Shown one piece after another: positions 1 to 9,265 of a DNA stretch of 64,000 bases. Where the stretch lies: assembly GCA_945869965.1 (NCBI GenBank), contig CAMBRC010000010.1:1-64000 (forward strand), written 5' to 3'. Position 1 is the stretch's first letter. The number at the start of each line of letters is the position of its first letter. The notes beneath the pieces were generated by a model. That model saw nothing but the letters and a program-made list of their open reading frames with translations, searched no databases and was not told the DNA's origin. This DNA is from Asaia bogorensis (GTDB lineage: Bacteria > Pseudomonadota > Alphaproteobacteria > Acetobacterales > Acetobacteraceae). A program made the translations under genes and the position numbers.

Positions 1-781
1 GCCCGATACGATCCGACAGCATGCCCGCCGGCATCTGGATCACCAGGCCGGCCACGTTGGCCGCCACGGCGAAGACGCCGACCATGGCGGCGCTGTGCCC
101 GAGGCTCTGCAGGTAAACCGGCGAAAGCGCGTGAAATGTGCTGTTGGCCAGTCCGGCCGCGACGCCGCAAGCCCACCCCACCGGGGAGACACGGAACAGC
201 GCCAGGAGCCCCATCCGGGTTTGCGCGTTCGTCGTGGCGATCACCGGGCTGCTGAGCGCCACCGGCAGTAACGCGGTGACAAAGGCCATGCCGGCGCCGG
301 CGATCAGCAGCACCGATGGGGGCGCGAAGCTGAGGATCATCGGCCCGGCCAGCCCGCCGCCCCAGGATGCCACCATGTATAGCGCGAAGACCCGGCCTCG
401 GCTGGCATTGTCTGCCCGGGCGTTCAGCCAGCTCTCGGCGACGATGCACATGCCGGCATAGGCGGCGCCTGAGATCGCGCGCAGCACCGCCCAGCCCAGG
501 GCCGATTGCCACATCGCCATCAGCAGGATGGCATCGGCCGCCAGCACCGCGAATGCGACGAAGGCCCGGCTGTGCCCCAGGCGCGGGATGATCCGCGGGC
601 AGTAGATCGAGCCCAGCAGGAAGCCTGCGGAATGGGCGGAGGCGACCATGCCGATATGGCTGGTGGGCACGTGCTGTTCGAGCAGGAGCAGCGGGATCAG
701 CGGACCAAGGAGTCCCTGGGCGACCTGGGCACTGGCGACGCCGAGCAGGACGGGCAGGAAGGCGGAGACGTTGGGGGGCAT
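1..781 (-). CDS. MFS transporter, partial (C-terminus outside window)
   Basis: About 260 N-terminal residues of a hydrophobic protein can be read on the minus strand from an ATG at 781; the gene runs off the left edge. It has regularly spaced membrane helices and the MFS loop region around GRVFALYMVASWGGGLAGP, which follows helix 4-5 with the conserved Glu/Arg-containing stretch. The N-terminus with AQGLLGPLIPLLL resembles the YcaD/sugar-efflux type of MFS carrier. The family moves small solutes across the inner membrane by proton coupling; the substrate cannot be told. It follows the alpha/beta hydrolase gene by 28 bases on the same strand and may be co-transcribed. No clear ribosome binding site precedes the ATG, so the start is uncertain. 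Confidence 0.8.
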   Translation of the reverse strand, partial: MPPNVSAFLPVLLGVASAQVAQGLLGPLIPLLLLEQHVPTSHIGMVASAHSAGFLLGSIYCPRIIPRLGHSRAFVAFAVLAADAILLMAMWQSALGWAVLRAISGAAYAGMCIVAESWLNARADNASRGRVFALYMVASWGGGLAGPMILSFAPPSVLLIAGAGMAFVTALLPVALSSPVIATTNAQTRMGLLALFRVSPVGWACGVAAGLANSTFHALSPVYLQSLGHSAAMVGVFAVAANVAGLVIQMPAGMLSDRIG

Positions 782-809
782 CAGCGCGGTGTCAGATCAG
801 GAGCTGCCC

Positions 810-1892
810 TCACATTCCCCCGCGGGGCGTTGTGCGCAGAAACTCCGCGAGTTCGCGCGTGTAGAACTTCGCCATCCCTGTGGTGCCGTGCCCGCGCGTC
901 TCTGTGCTTGGGGGGATCAGGTGATAGCGCGCGCCTGGAACACGCTTCAGTGCGGCGTCCATCAGCCCGGTTTCGGGCGGATTGCGCTCGTCATCGGCGG
1001 CATTCACCACCAGCAGCGCGGCCTTTATCCGCGCCAGCGCTGGCGACGGGTCGTAGTCGCGCGAGGACTCCCATTGATACAGGTAGTCATTGGCATCGGC
1101 GGTGAAGGGAGCGGCCAGACGGGTATCCAGAAGCTGGTCCGCGGTGGCGCGGGTCGGTGCTTGTTTCTGATAGGCCAGGGTGCCGCCATTGGTGGCGATG
1201 CCATAGAAGGCCGCCGCGATCTGGATCGCCTTGGGCTGCGTGGCATAGTCGCCACCCTTCCAGTCGGGGTCGTTGCGTATGGCGTCGATCATCATGCGGC
1301 GCATCATCCAGTTGCGGCTGGACATCTCGGTCGGTTGCGATGCCATTGGCACCAGCGTGTCCATCATGTCCGGGTAGCTGGTGCCCCAGATCCAGGCGTG
1401 CATGCCGCCCATGGAGTTCCCGATCACCAGCCGCAGCCGCTTGATGCCCAGCCCCTCGGTGACCAGGCGGTATTGGGCCAGCACCATGTCATCGTAGTTG
1501 TAGCGCGGGAATTTTGTTCGCAGGCCGTCGGAGGGCTTGGACGATCGCCCGGCGCCAAGCGCATCGGGGATGATGATGAAGTGCTTGGTTGCGTCCAATG
1601 GCTGACCAGGTCCGAACAATTCGCCCGCGAAGGCTGGTGTCAGCATGTTCGCCGCCGCGCCGGCGGTGCCGTGCAGGACCAGGACGGGGATGCCGGTGGG
1701 TTCGCCGATTGTGGTGTAGGCCAGTTTCATTGCGGGCATCGTTTCACCGGTGTGGAAACGAAAGTCGCGGGCTTCCCACATGCCCTGTCGGGGTGCGGGG
1801 TATTCGGCCGCCTGGGCGGCATCGAGGGAAACCATGGCAGCCATCAAGCCTCCCAGCAACACGGTGCGACGCAGCAGACTCGAATGCTTCAT
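810..1892 (-). CDS. secreted alpha/beta hydrolase, homoserine acetyltransferase-like fold
   Basis: The protein has 360 residues from ATG 1892. An N-terminal signal peptide (basic MKHSSLLRR, hydrophobic core, cleavage near AQAAEYP) suggests export to the periplasm. The mature part is an alpha/beta hydrolase of the MetX-like group: the nucleophile Ser sits in GNSMGGMHAW, an Asp in NAADDERNPPE and a His in TRGHGTTG complete a plausible triad. True homoserine acetyltransferases are cytoplasmic and lack a signal peptide, so this is more likely a secreted esterase-like enzyme of unknown substrate. An in-frame extension to 2054 would overlap gltB and is rejected. It lies 83 bases downstream of gltB on the same strand. 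Confidence 0.85.
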   Translation of the reverse strand: MKHSSLLRRTVLLGGLMAAMVSLDAAQAAEYPAPRQGMWEARDFRFHTGETMPAMKLAYTTIGEPTGIPVLVLHGTAGAAANMLTPAFAGELFGPGQPLDATKHFIIIPDALGAGRSSKPSDGLRTKFPRYNYDDMVLAQYRLVTEGLGIKRLRLVIGNSMGGMHAWIWGTSYPDMMDTLVPMASQPTEMSSRNWMMRRMMIDAIRNDPDWKGGDYATQPKAIQIAAAFYGIATNGGTLAYQKQAPTRATADQLLDTRLAAPFTADANDYLYQWESSRDYDPSPALARIKAALLVVNAADDERNPPETGLMDAALKRVPGARYHLIPPSTETRGHGTTGMAKFYTRELAEFLRTTPRGGM

Positions 1893-1975
1893 GGTCCGTC
1901 TTCCCCGGTTGTCGTCATTGGTCACATCCAAGCGGGCAGCCAAGCCCATGCGGCCGGCTGTTGCAACCGGCCGGG

Positions 1976-4900
1976 TCAGGCGCGCAATGCCGCCACCGGC
2001 TCTCCGAGCGGCTGGTCGAGGTAGCGGACGTACTCCTTCGGGACCACCTGCCAAAACCGTGGCAGCACCCGGTCCCAGTCATGCAGCAGGCGGGTGGCAT
2101 AACTGCTGTTGGTTTCGCGGGCATGTATGGCGACGAGGTCGTTCAAGACCGCGGACCAGTGCGGGGTGGCGAGGCGTTGCCAGGTCAGGGTTTCGGGGTT
2201 CACGCGCAGGCTGAACATGTCGTCGGGGTCGTAGACGAAGGCCATGCCGCCGGTGAAGCCGGCGCCGAAATTGTCGCCGATGGGGCCGAGGATGGCGACG
2301 GTGCCGCCGGTCATGTACTCGCAGGCATTGGAGCCGGTGCCCTCGACCACGGCCGTGGCACCGGAGTTGCGCACGGCGAAGCGCTCACCGGCCTGGCCGG
2401 CGGCGTAAAGGCTGCCGGCGGTGGCGCCGTAAAGCACGGTGTTGCCGATGATGGTGTTGAGGTGGCTCTGGAGTGTGGAGGAGGGGGCGGGGCGGACGAC
2501 GATGGTGGCGCCGGAGAGGCCCTTGCCGACGTAGTCATTGGCGTCGCCGAAGACTTCGAGCTTCACGCCCTGGACGGCGAAGGCGCCGAGGGACTGGCCG
2601 GCCGAGCCGCGCAGGCGGACGGTGATGTGGTTGGGCTGAAGGCCCGTCATGCCGAACTGGCGGGTGATCTTGCTGCTCAGCTTGGTGCCGATGGCGCGCT
2701 GGGTGTTTCGGATATTGTATTCCAGCTGCATTTTTTCGCCATGGGCGAACAGGGCGCTGGCGTCGGCGATCATCTGGGCGTCGAGGGTTTCGGGAACTTC
2801 GTTGCGGCCCTCCAGCGTGCAGTAGCGGGCGTACGGGCCGGGGTCGGCCTGGACCAGCAGGGGGTTGAGGTCGAGGTCGTCCAGCATTTCGGAACCGCGG
2901 CTGACCTGGTGCAGCAGGTCGGTGCGGCCGATCACTTCGGCCAGGGTACGGAAGCCGAGGCTGGCGAGGATCTGGCGGACGTCGTCGGCGATGAAGCTGA
3001 AGAGGTTGATGACTTTCTCCGGGGTGCCTTCGAACTTGGCGCGGAGTTTTTCGTCCTGGGAGCAGACACCGACCGGGCAGGTGTTGGAGTGGCACTGGCG
3101 GACCATGATGCAGCCCATGGCGACCAGGCTGGCGGTGCCGATGCCGAATTCCTCGGCGCCGAGCATGGCGGCGATGACGACGTCGCGGCCGGTCTTGATG
3201 CCGCCATCGGTGCGCAGCTTTATCTTGTGGCGCAGGCGGTTGAGCATCAGCACTTGGTGGGTTTCGGACAGGCCCACCTCCCAGGGCAGGCCGGCGTATT
3301 TCACCGAGGTTTGCGGGCTGGCGCCGGTGCCGCCGGAGTGGCCGGAGATGAGGATGGCGTCGGCCTTTGCCTTGGCCACGCCGGCAGCGATGGTGCCGAT
3401 GCCGGAGCGCGCGACAAGCTTCACGCAGACGGTGGCTTCGGGGTTAATCTGCTTAAGGTCGTAGATGAGCTGGGCGAGGTCCTCGATGGAGTAGATGTCG
3501 TGATGCGGCGGCGGGGAGATGAGCATCACGCCGGGGGTGGAGTGCCGCAGCTTGGCGATCAGGCTGGTGACCTTGAAGCCGGGGAGCTGACCGCCCTCGC
3601 CGGGCTTGGCGCCCTGGGCGATCTTGATCTCGATCTCGCGGCAGTTGTTGAGGTATTCGGCGGTGACGCCGAAGCGGCCCGATGCAACTTGCTTGATGGC
3701 CGAGTTGGCGTTGTCGCCGTTGGCGCGCGGCTTGGCGCGGGCGGGGTCTTCGCCGCCTTCGCCGGAATCGCTTCGTGCGCCGATGCGGTTCATGGCGATC
3801 GAGAGGGTTTCATGGGCTTCCGGCGAGAGCGCACCGAGAGAGATGCCAGGTGCGAGCAGGCGCTTGCGGATTTCGGTGATGCTTTCGACCTCCTCGACCG
3901 GGATTGCCTTGCCGGCCTGGTCGCGGAAGTCGAGCAGGTCGCGCAGGGCGACCGGGGGCATGCGGCGGACGGCTTCGGCGTATCGCCGGTATAGCTGGAA
4001 GCTGTCGGTGGCGACGGCTTCCTGGAGCATGTGGATCAGGGGGCCGTCGAAGGCGTGGGCCTCGCCGCGCTGGCGCAGCTTGTAGATGCCGCCGACCGGC
4101 AGGGCCGCCATCTCGGCGTCCCAGGCGGCTTCGTGCAGTGCGAGGATCTTGCGGGCGATGCCGGACAGGCCGATGCCGGAGATGCGGCTTTGCATGCCGG
4201 GGAAGAATTCGCCGACCAACTGGCGGGACAGGCCGATGGCCTCGAAGTTGTAGCCGCCGCGATAGGAGGAGATGACCGAGATGCCCATCTTGGACATCAC
4301 CTTCAACAAGCCCTTGTCGACGGCTTTCTTGAAGCGTTGCACGGCTTCCTTGAGCGAGATGGTGCCGAACAGGCCGCGCCGGTGGCGGTCGGCGATGCCT
4401 TCCTGGGCGAGGTAGGCGTTGATCGTGGTGGCGCCGACACCGATCAGCACGGCGAAGGTATGGACGTCCAGGCACTCGGCGGCGCGGACGTTGAGGCTGG
4501 TGAAGGTGCGCAGCGAGGAGTGCACGAGATGGGTGTGCACGCCGCCGGTAGCCAGGATCATCGGGATGGCGACGCGCGCGGCGGAGGTCGCCTCGTCGGT
4601 CAGGATGACGTGGGTGCAGCCGGCGCGCACGCCTTCCTCGGCTTCGCGGCGAATGCGTTCCAGGGCAGCACGCAGGCCCGACTCGCCCTCGGCGGACGGG
4701 AAGGTGCAGTCGACGATGCAGGCGTGGGTGCCCATGGTTTCGCGCATGGCGGCGAATTCAGCGGTGGAGAGAACTGGCGATTCCAGCTGCAACAGATCAA
4801 ATTGACTGCTGTCCTCGTCCATGACGTTGCCGAGGTTGCCAAGCCGGGTTTTCAGCGTCATCACCCGGGTTTCGCGCAGGCTGTCGATCGGCGGATTGGT

Positions 4901-6529
4901 GACCTGGGAAAAGCCCTGGCGGAAATAGTGGTGCAGGCCGCGGTATTTCTCGGACAGCACGGCGAGCGGCGTGTCGTCGCCCATGCTGCCGATGGCTTCC
5001 TGGCCGTCCTCCACCATGGGGTGAAGGATCATTTCGAGTTCTTCCAGCGTGGTGCCGACCGAGAGTTGGCGGCGGCGCAGTTCCTCGCGGTCGAAGAGCA
5101 CGGGCTCTGGCGCATCGGTTTTGACGATGTGGTCAATCTGACGGATGCGCTTGGCCCACTCGCCAAAAGGCTGGCGGGCCGCGAGCATGTCCTTCATCGC
5201 CTCATCGCCGTAGAAGGTGGCGGTATCGAGGTCGACGCCGATCGACTGGCCGGGGCCAACGCGGCCCTTTTCGACGATCTCGCTCTCGTCCAGCTTCACC
5301 ATGCCGGCCTCGCTGCCGACGATCAGCAGGGCGTTGCGGGCGATGGTGTAGCGCAGCGGGCGCAGGCCGTTGCGGTCGAGCCCGGCGATCACCCAGCGGC
5401 CATCGGTGGCGGCCAGGGCGGCCGGGCCGTCCCAGGGCTCCATCACCGAGTTGCAGTACAGGAACATGTCCCGGTACGCCTGTTTCATCGTGGCGTCGTT
5501 GCCGATGCTGGCCGGGATCATCAGCGCCTTGGCCATCGGCGCATCGCGGCCGGCGCGCAGCAGTACCTCGAAGACGTTGTCCAGGGTTGCGGTGTCGGAG
5601 CCGGCGGCCTGGATGACTGGCTTGATGTCGTCCATGAAGCGGTCCAGCGCCGGGCTGGACAGGCGGGTCTCGTGGCTCTTCATCCAGTTGACGTTGCCCG
5701 ACAGCGTGTTGATTTCGCCGTTGTGGGCGAGGGCACGGAACGGCTGGGCGAGACGCCAGGTGGGGAAGGTGTTGGTCGAATAGCGCTGGTGGTAGATGGC
5801 GAAGCGGCTGACGAAGCGCTCATCCTGCAGGTCGGGGTAGAATTCCGACAGGCTCTCGGCCAGGAACATGCCCTTGTAGATGATCGAGCGGCAGGACAGG
5901 GAGCAGAAGTAGAGCTCCTGAATCTGTGCGGCGATTGCCTGTTTCTCGATGCGGCGGCGGATGACGTAGAGGTCGCGTTCGAACTCGCCGATGTCGGCGG
6001 CCGCGCCGGCGGGTGACCAGATCATGATCTGTTCGATTTCGGGCCGTGTTGCGTTGGCCTTCTCGCCGATGCAGCCGGTGTCGATCGGCACTTGGCGCCA
6101 GCCATAGATGTGGTAGCCGAAGGCGATGATCTCGGATTCGACGATCTGCCGGCAACGTTCCTGGGCGCCGAGGTCGGTCTTCGGCAGGAACACCTGGCCG
6201 ACCGCGATTGGCCCGGGGCGCAGCCGGTCGCCGCCGCGGCGCACGGCATCGGCGAAGAAGTCCTGCGGGATTTCGATATGGATGCCCGCACCGTCGCCGG
6301 TCTTGCCGTCGGCGTCGACCGCGCCGCGATGCCAGACCGCCTTCAGCGCATCGATACCGGCCTGGACCACATCGCGCCGGGCCCGGCCGTCCAGTGCCGC
6401 CACCAGCCCCACGCCGCAGGCATCGTGCTCCTGCGCGGCAGAGTAGGTGCCGGCCAGGCGTGCTGCGTTTTCGTGCCATTCCCGCACGAAAACGTGACCG
6501 GAAACGGCCGGTTCGGCGGGCTGGGACAT
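1976..6529 (-). CDS. gltB: glutamate synthase (NADPH) large subunit
   Basis: The enzyme transfers the amide of glutamine to 2-oxoglutarate to make two glutamates, working with GltD and with glutamine synthetase in ammonium assimilation. The 1517-residue length is normal. Residues 1-37 are a short propeptide; Cys38 in EHDACGVGLVA is the expected N-terminal nucleophile of the class II glutaminase domain. The central and FMN-binding synthase domains follow, with GGTGASPQTS and the 3Fe-4S cluster cysteines in CHSNTCPVGVC near residue 1145, and a C-terminal GXGXG beta-helix domain rich in glycine. The start has AGGAG eight bases upstream. It is last of the group gltD-DUF2059-DUF2059-gltB, which is an unusual split of the gltBD pair. 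Confidence 0.97.
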   Translation of the reverse strand: MSQPAEPAVSGHVFVREWHENAARLAGTYSAAQEHDACGVGLVAALDGRARRDVVQAGIDALKAVWHRGAVDADGKTGDGAGIHIEIPQDFFADAVRRGGDRLRPGPIAVGQVFLPKTDLGAQERCRQIVESEIIAFGYHIYGWRQVPIDTGCIGEKANATRPEIEQIMIWSPAGAAADIGEFERDLYVIRRRIEKQAIAAQIQELYFCSLSCRSIIYKGMFLAESLSEFYPDLQDERFVSRFAIYHQRYSTNTFPTWRLAQPFRALAHNGEINTLSGNVNWMKSHETRLSSPALDRFMDDIKPVIQAAGSDTATLDNVFEVLLRAGRDAPMAKALMIPASIGNDATMKQAYRDMFLYCNSVMEPWDGPAALAATDGRWVIAGLDRNGLRPLRYTIARNALLIVGSEAGMVKLDESEIVEKGRVGPGQSIGVDLDTATFYGDEAMKDMLAARQPFGEWAKRIRQIDHIVKTDAPEPVLFDREELRRRQLSVGTTLEELEMILHPMVEDGQEAIGSMGDDTPLAVLSEKYRGLHHYFRQGFSQVTNPPIDSLRETRVMTLKTRLGNLGNVMDEDSSQFDLLQLESPVLSTAEFAAMRETMGTHACIVDCTFPSAEGESGLRAALERIRREAEEGVRAGCTHVILTDEATSAARVAIPMILATGGVHTHLVHSSLRTFTSLNVRAAECLDVHTFAVLIGVGATTINAYLAQEGIADRHRRGLFGTISLKEAVQRFKKAVDKGLLKVMSKMGISVISSYRGGYNFEAIGLSRQLVGEFFPGMQSRISGIGLSGIARKILALHEAAWDAEMAALPVGGIYKLRQRGEAHAFDGPLIHMLQEAVATDSFQLYRRYAEAVRRMPPVALRDLLDFRDQAGKAIPVEEVESITEIRKRLLAPGISLGALSPEAHETLSIAMNRIGARSDSGEGGEDPARAKPRANGDNANSAIKQVASGRFGVTAEYLNNCREIEIKIAQGAKPGEGGQLPGFKVTSLIAKLRHSTPGVMLISPPPHHDIYSIEDLAQLIYDLKQINPEATVCVKLVARSGIGTIAAGVAKAKADAILISGHSGGTGASPQTSVKYAGLPWEVGLSETHQVLMLNRLRHKIKLRTDGGIKTGRDVVIAAMLGAEEFGIGTASLVAMGCIMVRQCHSNTCPVGVCSQDEKLRAKFEGTPEKVINLFSFIADDVRQILASLGFRTLAEVIGRTDLLHQVSRGSEMLDDLDLNPLLVQADPGPYARYCTLEGRNEVPETLDAQMIADASALFAHGEKMQLEYNIRNTQRAIGTKLSSKITRQFGMTGLQPNHITVRLRGSAGQSLGAFAVQGVKLEVFGDANDYVGKGLSGATIVVRPAPSSTLQSHLNTIIGNTVLYGATAGSLYAAGQAGERFAVRNSGATAVVEGTGSNACEYMTGGTVAILGPIGDNFGAGFTGGMAFVYDPDDMFSLRVNPETLTWQRLATPHWSAVLNDLVAIHARETNSSYATRLLHDWDRVLPRFWQVVPKEYVRYLDQPLGEPVAALRA

Positions 6530-6572
6530 AGGAGGGCTCCTGGGCTTTAGTCGGCAGGCATCGGCGCGTGCC

Positions 6573-7148
6573 TTACGGGACGAACTTCAACCCGCGCTTG
6601 GTGAATTCGTCGGCGTGCTTTGCCTGCGAGGCAGTGTAGACCTTCTGCGCCCAGGTCTGGCCGGCCTGGTTGATGACGTTGTTGAGCTGCGGAATGGAGC
6701 GCAGCAGCTTGTCGCCCAGCGGGGTGTTGTAGAACGTGCGCAGGTTCCGCAGCTCCTCGGCGGTGAAGGCGCCGGCCCAGGCTTCGACGATCGTGGCGTG
6801 CAGTGTGCCGGCGTCACCGACGAAATCCGGCATCAGCAGGTCGTCGACCACGCCGATCATGTCCTGCGGAGTCTTGCCGTTGGCCTGGGCAATGTTGACG
6901 ATGATGGCGGTGCGCAGGGTGTTGATGATGCCGCGCACCTGGGCTTCCCAGCCGAGCTTTTCGCCGAGTGCGCGGGCCTCGCGCCGGCTGGCCTCGCTGA
7001 CCACCGGGGCGGGCTGAGCAGGTGCTGCACTCGGGGCCGGGGCGGGCGCGGGTGCCGTTACGGGAGGGTTCTGAGCATATGCGGTGCCGGCAGTCAGAAG
7101 GCCCGCCAGAAGCATGGCGCCGGCGATCGGCCGATAGGTGGTTTTCAT
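6573..7148 (-). CDS. DUF2059 secreted protein, copy 1
   Basis: This 191-residue protein has a clear signal peptide ending near AYAQNPP, followed by an Ala/Pro-rich linker up to about residue 50 and then a helical DUF2059 domain. The domain ends in a stretch resembling RTFYNTPLGDKLL, typical of this family, and the C-terminus reads KRGLKFVP. It is a paralogue of the next upstream gene: both share the TPLG-KLLR core and the terminal HADE-RGLKF segment. Function of the family is unknown; location is predicted periplasmic. It lies 12 bases downstream of copy 2 and 43 bases upstream of gltB, so it is very likely in the glutamate synthase operon. Confidence 0.85.
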   Translation of the reverse strand: MKTTYRPIAGAMLLAGLLTAGTAYAQNPPVTAPAPAPAPSAAPAQPAPVVSEASRREARALGEKLGWEAQVRGIINTLRTAIIVNIAQANGKTPQDMIGVVDDLLMPDFVGDAGTLHATIVEAWAGAFTAEELRNLRTFYNTPLGDKLLRSIPQLNNVINQAGQTWAQKVYTASQAKHADEFTKRGLKFVP

Positions 7149-7160
7149 GTCAACGCCCCT

Positions 7161-7664
7161 TTAGAATTTCAAACCCCGGGCACGCAGCTCATCCGCGTGG
7201 CGGTCAACCGAATCCTGGAACACTCGCTGTCCCCACGCCAGCCCCGCCTGTTCACCCTGTGCGCGCGCAATCGGCTGGGTGCGCAGCAGCTTCTGGCCCA
7301 GCGGCGTGATGAAGAAGGCGCGCAGGGCCTTGAGATCGGAGATGGTAAAGTTCAGCGCATAAGGTTCGATCATCTCCGACACCAGTTCGGCGCCGCGGGC
7401 GCGGAAGTTGGGCATCAGGATGTCGTCGACAATGGCTGCGGCCTCGGCCTCGGGCATCTCGGCGGCGAGCATGGTCGCCTCGATGATCTCCGCCCGCATC
7501 CGTGCCAGCAACGCCTCGGTCTGACGCGGGATGTCCAGCATTTCGGCCAGGGCGCGCGCCTCGCGACGGTTTTCATCCAGCGCTGACGTGGTGCCGCGGG
7601 TGCTTTGGGCCATCGCGGCACCGGCCACGGCGGCGGCAATGAGAAAGGCGAGGAAGCTGCGCAT
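7161..7664 (-). CDS. DUF2059 secreted protein, copy 2
   Basis: This 167-residue protein starts with a signal peptide (MRSFLAFLIAAAVAGAAMAQ). The mature part is a DUF2059 domain with FFITPLGQKLLRTQP and a C-terminal HADELRARGLKF, matching copy 1 closely enough to call them tandem paralogues. The start codon lies one base after the gltD stop, so translation is probably coupled to gltD. No catalytic residues are recognisable. Why two periplasmic proteins are embedded between the subunit genes of a cytoplasmic enzyme is not known. Confidence 0.85.
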   Translation of the reverse strand: MRSFLAFLIAAAVAGAAMAQSTRGTTSALDENRREARALAEMLDIPRQTEALLARMRAEIIEATMLAAEMPEAEAAAIVDDILMPNFRARGAELVSEMIEPYALNFTISDLKALRAFFITPLGQKLLRTQPIARAQGEQAGLAWGQRVFQDSVDRHADELRARGLKF

Positions 7665-7665
7665 C

Positions 7666-9093
7666 TCAGGCCGCTACCTTGCTGGATTGCTGGATATGGG
7701 TGTGCATCGCGGCCGCCGCATCCCGGCCGTCGCGGATCGCCCACACCACCAGCGAGGCGCCGCGCACGATGTCGCCGGCAGCATACACCCCCGGCAGGCT
7801 GGTCATGAAGCTGTGCCGGTCAATCGTCAGGGTACCTTGCCGGGAAACCTTGAGCGCGGGCTCGCCAAAGGCGCCAGGCAGGTCCTCGGGGTCGAAACCC
7901 AGCGCCTTGATCACCAGGTCGGCCGGGACAGAGAAGGCGCTGCCGGCAATCGGTTCCACGGTCTGGCGGCCCGCGGCGTCGGGCTGGCCGAGATGCATGC
8001 GAAGGGCGCGCACGCCGGTGACGCTTGTGTCGCCGAGGAAGGCTTCGGGGGCGGCGAGCCATTGGAACTGCACGCCTTCTTCCTCGGCATTCTTCACTTC
8101 ACGCAACGAACCCGGCATGTTGGCGCGGTCGCGGCGATACAGGCAGGTGACCGAGGCGGCACCCTGGCGCACCGCGGTGCGGACGCAATCCATCGCCGTG
8201 TCGCCGCCGCCGACCACCACGACCCGTTTGCCGTGGGCGTCCAGCTTGCCATTGCTGAAGTCGGCCACGGTATCGCCGAGCCCCGCGCGGTTCGAGGCGG
8301 TGAGGTAGTCGAGTGCGGCGACGACGCCCGGCAGCCCGGCGCCGGGACCGCCGATGTCGCGCGGACGGTAGACGCCGGTGGCGATCAGCACGGCGTCATG
8401 GCGCGCGCGCAGATCCTGGAAGGTGATGTCCTGGCCGATGCCGCAGTTGAGGTGGAACTGGACGCCGCCGTCCTCCAGCAGTTTCCAGCGGCGCACGACG
8501 ACCGGCTTTTCCAGCTTGAAGCCGGGAATGCCATAGATCATCAGGCCACCGGCGCGGTCGTAGCGGTCGTAGACATGGACCTGGTAGCCGTGTTTTCGGA
8601 GTTGCTCCGCCGCCGCGAGGCCGCCAGGGCCGGCGCCGATGATGCCGACCGATTCCCGGCGTTCCCGGCGCGGCTTGATCGGCCTGACCCACCCCTGTTC
8701 AAAGGCATTGTCGGTGATGAAGCGTTCGACCGCGCCGATGGTCACGCTGTCGAAGCCTTTTTCGATCACGCAATTGCCCTCGCACAGGCGGTCCTGGGGG
8801 CAGATGCGGCCGCAAATTTCCGGGAAATTGTTGGTGGCAGCGCTGATCTCGTATGCCTCGTCCAGCCGGCCTTCGGCCGCGAGCTTGAGCCAGTCGGGGA
8901 TGTTGTTGGCGAGCGGGCAATGCGCCTGACAGAACGGAACGCCGCACTGGCTGCATCGGCTGGCTTGGATGGCGGCCTGGCTGGGAGCGTATTCGGCGTA
9001 GATTTCCTCGAAGTCCTGCCGGCGCAGCTCGGCGTTCCGCTTTGGCGGCGTCTGTTGGGCAACGGAGACGAACTGCAGCATGCGGTCGGGCAT
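7666..9093 (-). CDS. gltD: glutamate synthase small subunit
   Basis: The subunit takes electrons from NADPH through FAD and iron-sulfur clusters to GltB. The 475-residue length is typical. The N-terminal cluster cysteines are Cys47, Cys50, Cys55 and Cys59 (CSQCGVPFCQAHCP) with a second set in CGRICPQDRLCEGNC. The FAD-binding GAGPGGLAAAEQL and the NADPH-binding VVVGGGDTAMD follow, and the C-terminal ATG-type motif YAAGDIVRGASLV closes the FAD site. It is the first gene of the operon, with a candidate promoter about 130 bases upstream, and its stop is separated from the next start by one base. Confidence 0.97.
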   Translation of the reverse strand: MPDRMLQFVSVAQQTPPKRNAELRRQDFEEIYAEYAPSQAAIQASRCSQCGVPFCQAHCPLANNIPDWLKLAAEGRLDEAYEISAATNNFPEICGRICPQDRLCEGNCVIEKGFDSVTIGAVERFITDNAFEQGWVRPIKPRRERRESVGIIGAGPGGLAAAEQLRKHGYQVHVYDRYDRAGGLMIYGIPGFKLEKPVVVRRWKLLEDGGVQFHLNCGIGQDITFQDLRARHDAVLIATGVYRPRDIGGPGAGLPGVVAALDYLTASNRAGLGDTVADFSNGKLDAHGKRVVVVGGGDTAMDCVRTAVRQGAASVTCLYRRDRANMPGSLREVKNAEEEGVQFQWLAAPEAFLGDTSVTGVRALRMHLGQPDAAGRQTVEPIAGSAFSVPADLVIKALGFDPEDLPGAFGEPALKVSRQGTLTIDRHSFMTSLPGVYAAGDIVRGASLVVWAIRDGRDAAAAMHTHIQQSSKVAA

Positions 9094-9220
9094 CGGACAG
9101 CTCCGGACGGATCAAGGCATCGGCACCATACGCGATCCCCGTCAGCTTGGCGAGTCTTTTATGGCAGTTATGCTGCCTTTATTCAGTCGATTTGCGTTGC
9201 CCGACTCTTGAGAGCGCAAG

Positions 9221-9235
9221 TTTGATCAAATTATA
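9221..9235 (-). promoter_or_regulatory. candidate gltD promoter -10 with overlapping palindrome
   Basis: On the minus strand a perfect TATAAT hexamer (9230-9235) runs directly into the perfect 10-base palindrome TTTGATCAAA (9221-9230), which would sit at the transcription start. No good -35 box is visible 16-18 bases upstream, so an activator may be needed. The start of gltD is about 130 bases downstream. The assignment rests only on motif match. Confidence 0.4.
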
Positions 9236-9265
9236 GTGCCGATATGGTTCTATTCGATGGATCGC

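Noticed and set aside
1950-1971. Hairpin after gltB as rho-independent terminator
   Set aside because: A six-pair GGCCGG/CCGGCC stem is present but there is no T-run on the minus strand.
1589-6016. Very long plus-strand open frames opposite gltB (801 and 661 residues)
   Set aside because: They are antisense shadows of a GC-rich gene: compositions rich in Gly, Ala, Asp and His, no domains, and the minus strand has full-length GltB motifs.
6521-6545. Shine-Dalgarno sequestration in front of gltB (AGGAG and CTCCT next to each other)
   Set aside because: Only two bases separate the arms, too few for a hairpin loop.
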